Source of the DNA: Benincasa hispida
Lineage: Eukaryota; Streptophyta; Magnoliopsida; Cucurbitales; Cucurbitaceae
Assembly: GCF_009727055.1 (NCBI RefSeq)
Contig: NC_052352.1
Coordinates: forward strand, 25,979,324 to 26,043,323
Length of the DNA stretch: 64,000 nt
Direction of reading: 5' to 3'
A model generated the notes under the pieces. That model made no database searches. It was not told the origin of the DNA and saw nothing but the letters and a program-made list of their open reading frames with translations. Positions 32,819-44,662 of this stretch are shown here, piece by piece. A program made the translations under genes and the position numbers. Within the stretch, counting starts at the first letter, position 1. Each line of letters opens with the position of its first letter.

Positions 32819-33183
32819 AACTGTAGGTTATTGCTTAGTTAATATGTACATCTCATTTTCTCTAAACACGACATCCCAACTATTGATACATCTTTTTTCA
32901 ATAGGATGCCACAATCTGTACCCTTTTACTCCAGGTGTAAAACCTAGAAACATACACTTAACAACCCTAGGTTTCAGCTTACCTTGGCTTTAATGCACAT
33001 ACCCTACACTCCCGAATATCTTCAAGTGTTTTAATTTGGGAGGTTGTCCTGTCCATTTTTCTTCTGGTGTCTTTAGCTCAATAGATTGATGCGGACATCT
33101 GTTTAGGGTGTAGATTGTATAGGAATCTGCTTCTGCCTAATATTTCTTAGGCAAGAGAGCATTAAGCTGGCACCTGACTCTTT

Positions 33184-34023
33184 CTAATACAGTTTTGTGT
33201 TAAGCCTTTCAGCAACATCATTTTGTTGAGGTGTATACCTCACTGTCTTATGCCTCACAATTCCATTTTCCCTACAAAACAAGTTAAACTCTTCTCCACA
33301 AAACTCTAATCCATTATTAGTCCTTAAGTGTTTAATGTGTTTAGATGTTTGTTTTCCAATCAAGGTTTTCAATTCTTTAAATTTCCCAAAAACCTCATCT
33401 TTAGTTTTTAGAAAATAAACCCAACTCTTTCTTAAAAAATCATCAACAAATGAAAGGAAATATCTTGCTCCACTAAGTGAAGGAGAGTGAGCTGGACCCC
33501 ATAGGTCTGAATGCACATATTCAAGTATTTCCTTAGTAGTATGCTGCCTCTTTGGAAAACTTTGTCTAGTTGCCTTTCCAAGAATGCAATGCTCACAAAA
33601 TTTCAGATTATTTTCAACCTCTTTAGGGAGGATACCTTGTTTTGAAAGGACTTGCAACCCCTTCACACTGATATAAGATAGTCTCTTGTGCCAAAGTTCA
33701 TCTTCTGTAGGATCTCCATCTGAAGCCAATAAACAGTCCTCTCTTACTTGTTGATCCTTCTTATTCATTTGTAATTCAAGCTCTCTAACTCTAACTACTG
33801 AAATAATTGCCTTTGTTGTAATCTTTTCTCTGCCATACTTCATTGATGTCTTAACATCCTTAATGGAGTCTAGTAGAGAGTTTAACAAGATAAAAGCCTC
33901 ATTCTCTTCTCCTATGTTGTCTCTCATTGACCTGAATTCTGAAGATAATCTATTGAATTCATTTAGGTTTTCTGTGAAGGATTTTGCAACATCCATTTTG
34001 TATGTAAAAAACCTTTCCATCAA
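33184..34023 (-). pseudogene. copia gag fused to pre-integrase/integrase (Cop-B)
   Basis: This is one open frame of 279 codons. Residues about 1-92 are gag (LNEFNRLSSEFRSM and similar). From about residue 93 (VREDCLLAS) it is pre-integrase (LWHKRLSYISVKGLQ) and then integrase with HSDLWG, FVDDF and PQQNDVAERLN, so the three acidic core residues can be seen. The zinc knuckle and protease that normally sit between gag and pre-integrase are missing without loss of frame. Stops follow at 33183. A natural in-frame deletion is the simplest reading. Confidence 0.85.
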
Positions 34024-34329
34024 TCAAGCCTTATTTGTAAGATCTTTATTAAGATAAATTTCATTCAGCTTGTTCCAAAGATCATAGGCAGTCTTCTGAT
34101 CAACAATTTTTCTTAAAACACTGTCAGTAACATTTAAAACAGTGGTTCTATATGCATTTACCTCCATAGTCTCTTTTTCAGTATATGTGAGGCTATCTGG
34201 GAGCTTTGTTGGATCTGTAATGACCAAAAGAGCCTTTTGTTGTCCTAATACTACCTTGATTTTTGCCTTTCACAACTCAAAATCTGTTTTTCCATCAAAT
34301 TTTTCAATTTCAAATCTTGTTGCAGCCAT
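34024..34329 (-). pseudogene. copia gag N-terminus (Cop-B)
   Basis: A start at 34329 gives MAATRFEIEKFDGKTDFEL, the typical copia gag opening, then an in-frame TGA where Trp is usual (about 34271). Reading continues through YDLWNKLNEIY to a stop at 34024, just before the next frame. It is 78 bp inside the PBS, as expected for the first coding region. Confidence 0.82.
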
Positions 34330-34407
34330 TCTTAAATTTCAAGATTAACTTTCTCTAATTTTGTTATGTAAGAATTCAAATCTCAAACTAATCTTAGGTT
34401 GTTCTTG

Positions 34408-34943
34408 GCTCTGATACCACTTGTAGGCCCAAATGAAGTTGATCCGACTCAAAAGCCTTCTAAAGGGAACAACACAATGATGAATAGAAAGTGGAATTAG
34501 GAAAGAAATGTTGCTGCCTTTCCTCTTTGCCACGTATCAGCTGAAGCTGAGCACCCTTTGCAGCTTGTCAATCACACTATGAGGGAAAAATCAGAGGAAT
34601 CAAATGTGGTTTCGAGAAACCTTCTTTCCTCCCCAGACCTCCAGTGTTCTACAGGGCTTTGAAAGAAAGAATGATAATCTTGAGCTCCAAACCTTTTGAG
34701 ACTCACCTGCATGAGACCATGATCGAGTAGAAAGATGCAAAAGACGAAGAAGAAGGTAGAACACTCAGTAGTTAAGTGGTTTGACCAAAGAAGCCTACGT
34801 CCATTGTTTAAGGGAGGGTAAAACCTTATTTCTTTTCTTGAAGAGATTTTTTACAATTATTCGTTGCTCTCCTCACTCACGTCTCCTTTTATTTGTAGAT
34901 GTGAAGCTACAACTAAGGGAGCTCAAGTGAGTTGGTGGTTACA
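34408..34943 (-). mobile_element. Cop-B PBS and 5' LTR
   Basis: The plus strand has GCTCTGATACCA at 34408-34419, a perfect reverse of the initiator tRNA-Met PBS, then TGTAGGCCC at 34422. A matching end GGTTACA lies at about 34943, giving an LTR of about 520 bp with TGTA...TACA ends. The right end is provisional because no target duplication was confirmed. Confidence 0.65.
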
Positions 34944-35199
34944 ACAAAATGAAGAAAAATTATAGATAAATGTTTCTTATTTTCTTTATTTTTCTATTAC
35001 ATCCAAGTATATAATTGATATACTTGATACATTAATGTTTTACTTTAAAAAATGACTTATTTATATCTTATTTACTACAAATAAATATTTTTGAATATCA
35101 ATAAAATGAAACACACATATTCTACTCCAAAATAAGTTATTCATTACCATCTAGTTATAATCTGATTATCAACGTGTAACCCTCCCTCTAGAGTTGATT
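34944..35199. other. A/T-rich stretch without a recognisable feature
   Basis: I see no frame, LTR terminus or repeat match here. Confidence 0.5.
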
Positions 35200-36015
35200 A
35201 ATGTCGATTAATCCAATTAAAAAGTTTAATTGGTTAATCTCGTATCATTGAAGCTTCTAATCTGTAGGTCCAATAGGTCCCTTTGTTAGCTCACTAAGGA
35301 TAGAAACATGGAATAATCGTTTTTGAAATAATTTGAATTGTTCAAATTATTTATGAGAATTTAAGTAATTAATTATATTAATATAATTTATAATGTATGT
35401 TGATACATTATAATATATAGTTAATTATAGATATGATTTATAATGAAAACTATATATTATGTGAGAGAAAAATATTTGAATAAGATTCAAATATTTTAGA
35501 TAAATTTAATACTATAGATTAAAATTTAATATGAACTTGATTCATATTAAAACTATAAGTTAAAAGAGGAGGTTGCATTATAGTGTGATTATAAATGCAT
35601 ATAATATGGTCACTGTTGACATTATCTTAATATTATTATTATTTAGTATTAATTATATTAATATAATATTAATATTTGATAAAATAACTCCTCACTGACA
35701 GAGTTATTTTTGCACAACATGGGAAGGGAGTTGACATAACTCCTTTCCCTTTCTTTTCTTTTCTCATTTTATCTTTGTGTAAAACACAGAGAAGAGAAGC
35801 TCTCTGAAAAAAAAAAAAAAAACTCTAAGCAATTGGTTCTCTCTCTCATTCTCATTCCAAAAAATTTCCTCTGCCAAAATTCAAAAGAAGCTCACGCTTC
35901 TTTTCTTTGTGTCTTGAAAAAGAACTCCATTTGGTGGTGTTCACTTTGGAAGAACAATTTCTTGGTTTTTTACAGTAGCTTGTTCATGACCTTGGAGAGA
36001 ATTGTTTAGAGATTT
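35200..36015 (+). mobile_element. Cop-A-type LTR fragment, plus orientation
   Basis: GTAGGTCCAATAGGTCCC and neighbouring stretches match the reverse complement of 30600-30680 in the LTR at 29721. The copy is diverged and lacks clear ends. It contains a poly-A near 35808. Confidence 0.6.
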
Positions 36016-36159
36016 TGATTCTACAAAGGTAAAATTTTTCCATCTTTGATTTTTTAGAATTGAAAAATCGCTATACTTGGCCTATATTTTTGTTTTTCAA
36101 TAAAATCGATTTTGATTTTCCCAATCCCAATTCAAAGACAGAACGATCAATTACTTCTA

Positions 36160-36350
36160 TTGTGGGATTTAATCCTTTCATTCAATGGGGAGACCAGAAT
36201 TCAAAATGGTTCAACATGAAAGCTTCGATTAGAAAGAAGAAATATGAAATTTCTGGCATTAAAGACAACGATAACAATTGGAATGAGAATCCAAATGTTA
36301 TTGAAAAGACCTTTTTATCTTATTTTGATAATATTTTTACATTATTGTTT
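36160..36350 (+). pseudogene. LINE reverse-transcriptase fragment
   Basis: The frame reads GDQNSKWFNMKASIRKKK and then GIKDNDNNW through ENPNVIEKTFLSYFDNIFT. This is the conserved stretch between endonuclease and RT in plant L1-type LINEs (usual form GDxNTKFFHxxAS...). Only about 60 residues remain. It ends at LTR-like DNA near 36372. It is a scrap of a non-LTR element, plus strand. Confidence 0.8.
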
Positions 36351-36371
36351 GTTCTTTGTGATGCGCGCTAG

Positions 36372-36695
36372 AAGTGTATTATAAATAAAGGCGTAAAGTA
36401 GGATTGGGGTGAATAAAGATGAATGATGAATCACTTCTCTAGGTGAGAAGATTGGATGATGCGTTGATGTGTCGCGTTACACTCTCTATAATGTGTACAA
36501 GCTTTTCCTGAGTCAGATCCAAGTATAAATCTAATTCAGGTTCCTAATAAGTCTAGGGTCGAACACAGGGATTTATGCTAAACTAACGCAGGCCTTGCAT
36601 TGTAGCAATTGCAGAAAGGTTTTAAATAAATGTGGGAGAAGTTTATCTACACTAATCTTCTAGGGGTATGTATTGATCTAAGTAAGATGAGCATG
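36372..36695 (-). mobile_element. Ty3-like LTR fragment
   Basis: TAAGTCTAGGGTCGAACACA near 36550 is the reverse of the TGTTCGACC block of Ty3-like LTRs, and it also occurs near 63655. Neither terminus is present. Confidence 0.55.
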
Positions 36696-36706
36696 CGTGC
36701 AGGAGT

Positions 36707-38296
36707 ATGGGTAAAAATGAAAATGACAGATGTTTGTTTACAAATCAAATGTATGTAGGAAAAATGAAGAAGTGCTTTTATTGCCATAAGGAAGGTCACA
36801 TTAGGAGGAATTGTTTTAAGCTGAAAAATAAAAGAAAAAATGAATATAGAAAAAAGGATTGTACTCAAAATGTCAATGTGACAAAGAACTACCAAGAAGT
36901 TGAAGTTCTTACTATTTCGGATCGCAAGTTCAAATCAGAATGGATTCTTGACTCTGGATGTTCTTTTCATATGAGTCAAAATCGGGATTGGTTTCAACAA
37001 TTCAAAGAGATAAATGGAGGAAAGGTTCTTCTAGGAAATCATCAAGAATGCAATGTTGAAGGATTTGGAACAGTGCTGGTGAAGATGTTTGATGGACAAA
37101 TCAAGGAACTCACCTCAGTAAAGTATGTTCCTGATTTGAAGAGAAATCTTCTTTCTCTTGGAGTTTTTGAAACTGTAGGATACTCTTATAGACTTGAGAA
37201 TGGTACCTTAAAAGTCATAAAAGAAGTGATGGTGAAACTTAGAGGAAAACTTCGATATGGACTATATGTTTTTAAGGGAAGTACTGTTACTGGTGCCTCA
37301 TCAGTTGCTTCACAGAAACATCACATAGAAGCAAGGATATGGCATCAGAGGTTGACGCACATCAGTGAGAATGGTTTAAAACATCTTTTTAAGCAAGACT
37401 TGCTGGGAACAACATCAGAAATCATTCTAGGCATATGTGATCACTGCATCTATGGCAAATCAACCAGAGTTTCATTCAGTAAAGGGTTGCACACGTCTAA
37501 AACAATCTTAGAATATGTTCATGCTAATTTATGAGGTCTTGAACAAACTCTTACCATAGGTGGGGCACATTTTTCCCTCTCCATTGTTGATGACTATTCA
37601 AGAAGGGTGTGGACCTATTTGTTGAAAAACAAAGCTGAAACTTACAGGAAATTTGTTGAATTGAAGAATTTGGTTGAAAATCAAACAGACAAAAAGTTAA
37701 AGTCATTGTAGACTAACAATGACTTGGAATTCTTGAGCAATGAATTCAAGCTCCTGTGTGAGAGAGATGGAATTCAGAGACACCTTACAGTGAAAGGAAT
37801 ACCTCAGCAAAATGGCCTGGCGATGAATCATACACTGCTAGAAAAGGTAAGATGTCTCATGTCAAATGCTAACCTACCAAGGAATTTTTGGGGGGAAGCA
37901 TTGGAAACAACCACTTACCTTGTTAATAGAAGCCCTTCTTCAACTATAAAGTTTAAAACTCTCATGGAAAAATGGATAGGACATCCATCAGACTTATCTA
38001 ACTTGAGTATTTTTGGGTGTGTTGCATATGCACATTCCAAAGAGGGAAAGTTAGACAATCGTGCTAAGAAGTATCTTTTTCTGGGTTACCCTAAAGGTGT
38101 AAAAGGCTATAAATTATGGTGTGTTAAAGAAGGACAAGAGAAATGCATCATTAGTAGGGATGTAACCTTTGATGAGACCAAGATGACATTAATTAACAAA
38201 GAGAATAAGACTGCACAAGAGCCAAAGGCAGCATCAGAAACTTATATTGAGTTTGAAGTACTGAGCCATACTTTAAATGAATATGAGAAACAGTAA
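36707..38296 (+). pseudogene. copia zinc knuckle, protease and integrase (Cop-C)
   Basis: CFYCHKEGHIRRNCF (about 36770) is a CCHC knuckle. WILDSGCSFHM (about 36940) is the protease active site, with DSG intact. IWHQRLTHISENGLKHL is pre-integrase. In the integrase the first Asp is lost (HANL then a stop, where HSDLWG is usual), the second is present in VDDYSRR, and the third position is damaged (GLAMNHTLLEK in place of a ..ER.N.TLLEK form). NFWGEA and FLGYPKGVKGYKLW mark the C-terminal part. Internal stops lie at 37532 and 37709. It is a dead copy. Confidence 0.88.
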
Positions 38297-38317
38297 AATG
38301 TAGAAGATAACCCTCAG

Positions 38318-39364
38318 GTGGAGACAGTTCAAGTAGAAACTTCTCAAGGAGATGATCTTCAGTCATATACTCTGGCTAGAGATAGACAGAGAAGGCATAT
38401 TAGGCCACATTCCAGGTATGCAGATGCTGATATAGTTCACTATGCATTCTGCACTGAGTTGGAAGATGCTGATAATGAACCACTGACCTTCAAAGAATCA
38501 GTAAATTCTAAAGAAAAACTAAAATAACAGTAAGCAATGCAAGAAGAAATGGATTCTTTGATCAAGAATAAAACTTGGGAATTGGTGGACAAACCACTTA
38601 AGCAAAAGATGCTTGGATGTAAGTGGATATACAAGCTCAAACATGACATTCAAAATAAAGATTCACCAAGGTATAAAGCAAGGCTTGTTGCTAAAGGATT
38701 CAATAAAAAAGAAGGGGTAGACAACAACAAAATATTTTCACCTGTAGTGAGACACACCTCCATCAGAATGCTATTATCATTGGTTATTGAGTATAAAACG
38801 GAGTTGAATCAGCTGGATGTCATAACAACATTCTTACATGGAGACTTATCTGAAACTATCTATATGCATCAACCATCTGGATTTATAAAAGCAGGAACTG
38901 AAAATAAGATATACCTTCTTAAGAAATCCTTGTATGGTCTAGCAAGCACCTAGACAATGATATCTTAAGTTTGATTCATTTATGTTGTCATGTGGTTTTA
39001 AAAGAAGTATACTGGTTCATTGTGTGTACTTTAGACATGAAGTAGGAAGACATTCTATTTTCTTATTTTTATATGTTGATGATATGCTAGTAGCAAGCAT
39101 AGATAGACAAGAGGTGAATAAGCTAAAAATGACTTAAAAGATGTCTTTGACATGAAAGATGTTGGACTTGTAAAGAAAATACTAGGGATAACAATTGATA
39201 GAAATAGAGATGTTGGTACTATGAAACTTTCTCAAGAAGCATACTGCCATAAGATGCTTACAAGATTTAGAATGAATGAATCTAAATCAATTACAACACC
39301 TCTTACATCTCATTTTAAGTTATCGCTTGAGCATGCCCCCAAATCTGAGGATGAAAGAGATTAA
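38318..39364 (+). pseudogene. copia reverse transcriptase (Cop-C)
   Basis: SYTLARDRQRR precedes the domain. [36 protein letters not shown] and TFLHGDLSETIYMHQPSGF follow, and KKSLYGL ends the first part at about 38945, where a one-base loss shifts the frame. FLYVDDMLVAS (about 39065) holds the YVDD box, and LGITIDRNRD opens the connection region. The frame is broken by at least two indels and by stops at 38525 and 39362. Confidence 0.88.
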
Positions 39365-40060
39365 ATGCAAGCTGTACCATATGCTAATGCTGTAGGAAGT
39401 CTTATGTACCTTATGATATGTACTAGACCAGATCTAGCTCATTGTTTAAGTGTTGTTAGTAGATATATGGCTAATTCAGGGAGTATCACTGACAAGCAGC
39501 CAAGTGGATCCTAAGATATGTTAAAGGAACCGTATCATATGGGCTGTTATATACTAAACACTTAAGTAATCAAGATGTCCTCACAGGCTTTGTGGATGCA
39601 GATTATGCAATTGATAAAGACAAGAAAAGATCTTTGTTCAATTTAGTTTTCAAGTTCTTTTGGAAACACAGTGAGCTGGAAATCATCCTTACAATCAATG
39701 GTTGCTTTATCAACCACAAAAGATGAATACATGGCTCTAACTAAATCATTTAACGAAGCTATCTGGCTTAATGAGTTAGCAGAAGAATTTCAGATTTGCT
39801 TAAGGATGATTTGGTGATTTTTTTATGATAGCCAAAGTGCAGTTTTCTTTTTTTTTTTTTCTGGTCAAAGAATCAGTCTTACCATGAAAGAACCAAACAT
39901 ATAGATGTTCGGTTCCATTTCATAAGAGATGTAATTGCAGAAGGAAGAGTAAGGATTGAGAAAATTTCATCCTCTTAAAATGCAGCTGATGCCTTAACAA
40001 AGACTTTACCTGCACATAAACTTGAGAGCTGTTTGAAGGCTCTCAAGGTTGGTTCTTTGT
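39365..40060 (+). pseudogene. copia RNase H (Cop-C)
   Basis: VPYANAVGSLMYLMICTRPD, then VKGTVSYGLLYTKH and GFVDADYAIDKDKKRS (catalytic Asp), can be read. A further indel and a poly-T (39848-39859) disrupt the C-terminal part, where NAADALTK-like sequence lies near 39985. No polypurine tract was fixed beyond it. Confidence 0.8.
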
Positions 40061-40069
40061 GAACACTAT

Positions 40070-40860
40070 TATTGGGAAATATCCTAAATTTTTCTTACTG
40101 ATGTATTATGTAGCAAGGTGGATAATTGTTGTAGTTTTTTGCTAGCTTAATACATTTGGGCCCTTTATTATATTCAGTGGGCTTGTCTTCTTTTCAGCAC
40201 ATTAATTAAGCTTCTTATTGGGCTTGGTATACTTTTTATAGTCTGCAGGGAAAGAGTATTGTTATTGTTTCTTTTAGGCCCATCTTCAAGCTATTTGTGA
40301 ATGAGTTAAATCAATAATATTCCTCCACAAATCCATTACAGAAGGCTGCATGGGATTGATTGATTGTTTGAGGTATGTCACCTGAATTCGTTTCTCCTTC
40401 CAGGGTTTTTTTCGTGCGTAAAGTGATCCTAGCTGAAGTGTTTCCCCTGATGTTATTAAATGGCCGATTGAACAAGCATTCAAGGGAGCATCGAGGAAGC
40501 GAGTAAGCGTGCATCAAGTAAGCGAGCAAGCTTTCAGGTGATCAGTGAGTTAGCGAGCGATCAAGCATCGAGTAAGGTGCTGACGAAGACCAAGTATGTG
40601 TATGCAACTTTGAAGCATTGCCTATTTAAGTATTTTCTTCTTGTTGCTGTGATGATGGACTTTGTATTTCCTCTTCTAAAAAGAATTTCTCTGTATTCCT
40701 GTTATAAATATTAGTAAAGAAGATTGAGAGACCTTTCATAGTGGATGTAAATCTCACCTTGAGATTGAACCACTATAATTTCTGTGTTGTTTGTTATTTC
40801 TCCTATTCTTCTTTTATTTTTAGTCGAGTACTTCTACTGTTACAACACTGAGCTGAAAAG
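40070..40860 (+). mobile_element. probable 3' LTR region of Cop-C
   Basis: It lies directly after the RNase H end. TGTTATAAATATTAG (about 40708) is TATA-like, and GTGGATGTAAATCTCACC...TTGAACCACTATA is a layout common near the end of short copia LTRs. Termini and target duplications were not resolved. Confidence 0.5.
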
Positions 40861-40899
40861 TTAGTAAGTATAGCTCAGGTCAACAGATTGAATAAGGAA

Positions 40900-42538
40900 G
40901 ACTCATGAGGGCTAAGGAAAACATGATCGGAAGGCCATCAATTCGGAAGGAAACAGTAAGTTACGCTAGTTCTCGCAAAAACAAAGCAATTGGAAAAACT
41001 ATGGAAATTTGGGGCTATCCGAGGCAATTTATGGACTTTAAACCTATGGACAATTTAATTTAGAGAGTTAAAGAGTTTTATGGAAAAAATTTGGGTGGTT
41101 TTGGGGCTGGATTGAATGAAATCAAAGTTTAAAATCATGGAAGAAGCTGACCGAAAACATAGTAGTTATACAAAGGCCTTAAGCTGTCCCTATTGAAAAA
41201 TTCTTTAATTTTGACTTTCTTAAGTTCTACTAACCCAAGATTGAGATCCAATTAGTATCTTAAAGTGGTTATGACACTAAAAGTGAATTAAGAGAGGCCT
41301 TAGGGTAAATTTGAATTACTCTAGGGGCTAAAGTGCAAAAACCTTAAAATGTAAAAGCATTAGGGTTTAAGGAAAAATTAAGTGGAATTAGTTATTCCTA
41401 AGGGATAATTAGCCATTATTTGAGTTTATGTTTGGTTTAGGAAATAAGAAAGAGCTCAACACAAGAACCCAAGATTGAGATCTAATTAGTACCTGATAGT
41501 GAGAATATTTTCTGAAGCATCATACAGGTTGGAGGGGATTGCCTGGGCCCAAAACGGAGCAACACAAGAATCCAATACCTTAATCGAGATTCAGATTGGC
41601 TGGGCCGAATAGGTCAACATAGGAATCCGAATCCTCGATTTGTAGTGTGGAAAGTACAAGTTATTGAAATGGTTAGTACCTCAAGCTAGCAGGGGATTTC
41701 TGGGGCTAAAATATGGTTGAACTCAGGAAGGAACCTGAGCTTGTGGTGTGAGCTCTGTGTACACATATGACCCTGGAATTGATGGAAACTTGGATTCAGG
41801 TTTGAAATGGGTTTTCAGTAACTCAATATGATTTTGTCTAAATATCTATTTTTGAATTATGATCATGGAAACTTCTGAACTTATGAGTTTGAAAAGTTAT
41901 GTGGTTTATGATCACTCTTAAATGATTTAGATGATTGTGAATTATCTTGGTGTGATTTTCAAAAGTTCGTGTGATTTGAATACACCAAAGATTTCTTAAG
42001 CTTATAATGTTTTCCACAAATGATTTATAAAAAAACAAAACTTATGTTATTATAAATGTACCACTTATTGGGCTTCCACTCATTTTATCTTTATGTTTTT
42101 CTCCCTCCAGGTAGCAAAGGAGTTCTGGGTGCCATGAAAAGTCGAAGTCTGCCACTACATCGAGTCATTCATAAAGTTTAAGTTCTATAGCCTGTGTATG
42201 TATGTATGGTTGTACTGAGTCACAATTAGGATCATATAGATTGGGGAAAGCGTGTAATAAAAGTGTAATTATCAATGATATCTCGTTGTAAAGTAAGTTC
42301 ATTTAATTTGTGCATTGTCTTAGAAATAGAAAAGCTACATGTCTTAAGAATGATGCTCATAACAAGTTGTTTGTGTTGGGCTGAAATCATTTGATTATGA
42401 TTATGTTCGTAAGAGTTTTAAAATGAATTATCAGGTTTAACAAGACTAGTTGGATAGTAAACGTCACGAGAGTGTTGATGTTTACTGTCATCACATCTCT
42501 TTCCAAGTAAAGAGGGTTATCTGGATTGAGGTGTGACA
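40900..42538 (+). mobile_element. Ty3/gypsy LTR (Del/Tekay type), left end unclear
   Basis: It ends GAGGTGTGACA at 42538, the usual 3' end of Del/Tekay LTRs, with a PBS four bases on. The body is non-coding. The start could not be fixed and may be interrupted. Confidence 0.55.
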
Positions 42539-42541
42539 GAT

Positions 42542-42553
42542 TGGTATCAAAAC
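42542..42553 (+). other. gypsy primer-binding site
   Basis: TGGTATCAAAAC resembles the tRNA-Met-type PBS of Del/Tekay elements, and it sits just after the LTR end. Confidence 0.65.
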
Positions 42554-42691
42554 AAGATTTTAATGAAAACCTGAGGGTTTGGGTCGGAGAGATAGCATTT
42601 TATTGGTGGAAGTTGGCACATGTTAGATTTGCACTGATAAAATAAATGTTGTATCACTGAATAAGCTTGTCATCATTTCATTATAGGAAAA

Positions 42692-43430
42692 ATGCGTCGA
42701 ATTGGCAGACGTAATAGACAGCTCGAGGTCGGAACTCACAACACTACTGGGAGATATAGTGAGGAAGGAGAGGGTGAATTGAGCCATCCTTAGGTAAGGA
42801 TTGGTAAGGAAGGGTCGTTCTTTGAAAATCTTGCCCAACAGTTAGCTGTGGAAATTGGAGCAGCACAACTAGACCCTGAGAGGAGATATGACATAGAAAG
42901 GTTAAAAGCATTAGGTGCTACTACTTTCTAGGAGACCATAGATCTAACAGATGTTGAAGTTTGGATTAACTTGATAGAAAAGTGTTTCAGGATAATGAGG
43001 TGTCCTGAAGATCAGAAAGTAACACTCGTTGTCTTTTTGTTAAAAAAAGGAGTCGAAGATTGGTGGCGAGTAGTTGAGAATAGATGGAAAGAGATGGAGG
43101 AACTCACTTGGAGTGAATTTAAGAAATCCTTCTTTGAGAAATACTACCCTTGACTATTCCATGATACAAAATGGAATGAGTTCCTGAAGCTCGTACAAGG
43201 TCTTGTAACGGTGGCTAAGTATGGGAAGAAATACACCGAACTTTCAAAGTATGCCATCAACATAATTGAGGATGAAGTTGAAAGATGTGAATGATTCGAG
43301 GAAGGATTGAGAGAAGATATTCAAATCCCTGTCGTAGCTAGTGTTGAGTGGGTCAAGTTTTCTAAACTAGTAGAAGCTGCAATGAGAGTGGAAAAGAGTG
43401 TAACTGAGAGAGGAAAGAGAAATTGTTAAA
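42692..43430 (+). pseudogene. Ty3/gypsy gag remnant
   Basis: Starting at MRRIGRRNRQ (42692), the frame gives a gypsy-type gag: VEVWINLIEKCFRIMRCPED, then KGVEDWWRVVENRW and LTWSEFKKSFFEKYYP (retrotransposon gag core). Further on are KYTELSKYA and EEGLREDIQIPV. Stops lie at about 42793, 42930, 43151 and 43291. Sequence after about 43430 does not continue into protease or RT, so the element is truncated. Gag would form the particle, but this copy cannot. Confidence 0.85.
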
Positions 43431-43439
43431 GATGTCAGT

Positions 43440-44640
43440 AGTTAAGAGAATTGGAACTTAAAATAGGGATGTCATGGTGATATGAAGCAATGTGACGGTG
43501 TTGAGATATGAATTTTATTTTGGGTCATTGTCACACCGTTAAAGGTCTCAACCTTTTTGCATAAATATTTTAACAGATTTCTATTTTGAAAGTGGTTTTG
43601 AAATGATTATAAAAGATGAAGAATAATATTAGTTTTCAAAAGAATATGAAACTTTTTAAAATAATTGGTAAAGTTATTTATTTATTTATTTATTATAGTG
43701 GTGGTGGTTATGAAACATTGTTCTGTTTTTTAGGAATATATTTTCAATTAAGAGGTCAAACATTTAAACATTTAAACATTTAAACTTCTCACCTTATATA
43801 ACTTAAAAAAAATAAAAATGTAAAACGATTAACAGACTAACATTCATCAAGTAACAAAAACTATAAATTTCGTAACATCTTTCAACTTAGAGTTTTTTTC
43901 TGTTGATGCTTTTATATATACTACACCATAAGTTTATAATTTTTTCAAGTGACATCATTAAATTCATGAATGACATGAAATTGTATACAGTTTCTTTAAT
44001 TAATATTAGATTAATTATTTTAAATGATAAAACTATTCAAAATTTTTAAGTAAAACAAAATGTTAAATGATGGACCGCGATAATATCTATAAGATATTGA
44101 TAGATGTCTATTATAATCTACCACGAATAGATAGAGATATTTTGTTATATTATAAATAAATTGGTTAATTTTTCTTTATTTGAAAACATCTCATTAAATT
44201 ACTTATATACGATTTAAATGTTAAAACAAAAATCAATCATACATCATTGAAAAATAATTCAAACAAATTAATAAACAAAATCATAATCCCAAATCTAATC
44301 CAAATAAAATGTAAAATGTAAGCCCTTTATTTAAATAATTCCAACATTTATACAATCAACCCAAAACATAAACTTCCTATAAAAAAAAAAAAAAAAAAGA
44401 AAAAGAAATCACAATAATCATATAGATTCTTCAAGCACCATACTTACAAAAGCAAAATATATACTCTTCCCCTCAACCAAATCCAAGGGACAAATTTCAA
44501 AATATAATCCAAACACAAAATTCAATGGTCTTACATATCGTTTCAACAATTATTTCATAGCTCGGGATCTCAAACCGTTACCCCAATTTTTTCCTTTTTA
44601 AGCTAAGACATCTAAAACACAATATATCGACAAATTATAT
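43440..44640. other. A/T-rich intergenic DNA 3' of MOT1
   Basis: No gene or element was recognised. There are short tandem runs, TTTA repeats near 43675 and CATTTAAA repeats near 43760, and a poly-A near 44382. Confidence 0.6.
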
Positions 44641-44662
44641 ATTAATTATGAAGAGCAAAGGG

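Larger units (their letters stand above)
31682..34407 (-). mobile_element. Cop-B Ty1/copia element (5' two-thirds)
   Basis: This minus-strand polyprotein reads gag, pre-integrase, integrase and RT between its own PBS (34408-34419) and the Cop-A-type LTR at 31681. RNase H and the 3' LTR are absent. It is a different lineage from Cop-A, judged by protein wording. Confidence 0.85.
36700..40060 (+). mobile_element. Cop-C Ty1/copia element (5'-truncated)
   Basis: A plus-strand polyprotein from the zinc knuckle to RNase H stays mostly in one frame, with stops at about 37532, 37709, 38294 and 38525 and a frameshift near 38940. Gag upstream of the knuckle and the 5' LTR are missing. An LTR-like region follows at 40070. 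Confidence 0.87.

Noticed and set aside
34142..34348. Plus-strand 68-codon frame with a hydrophobic stretch
   Set aside because: It is the antisense of the Cop-B gag start.
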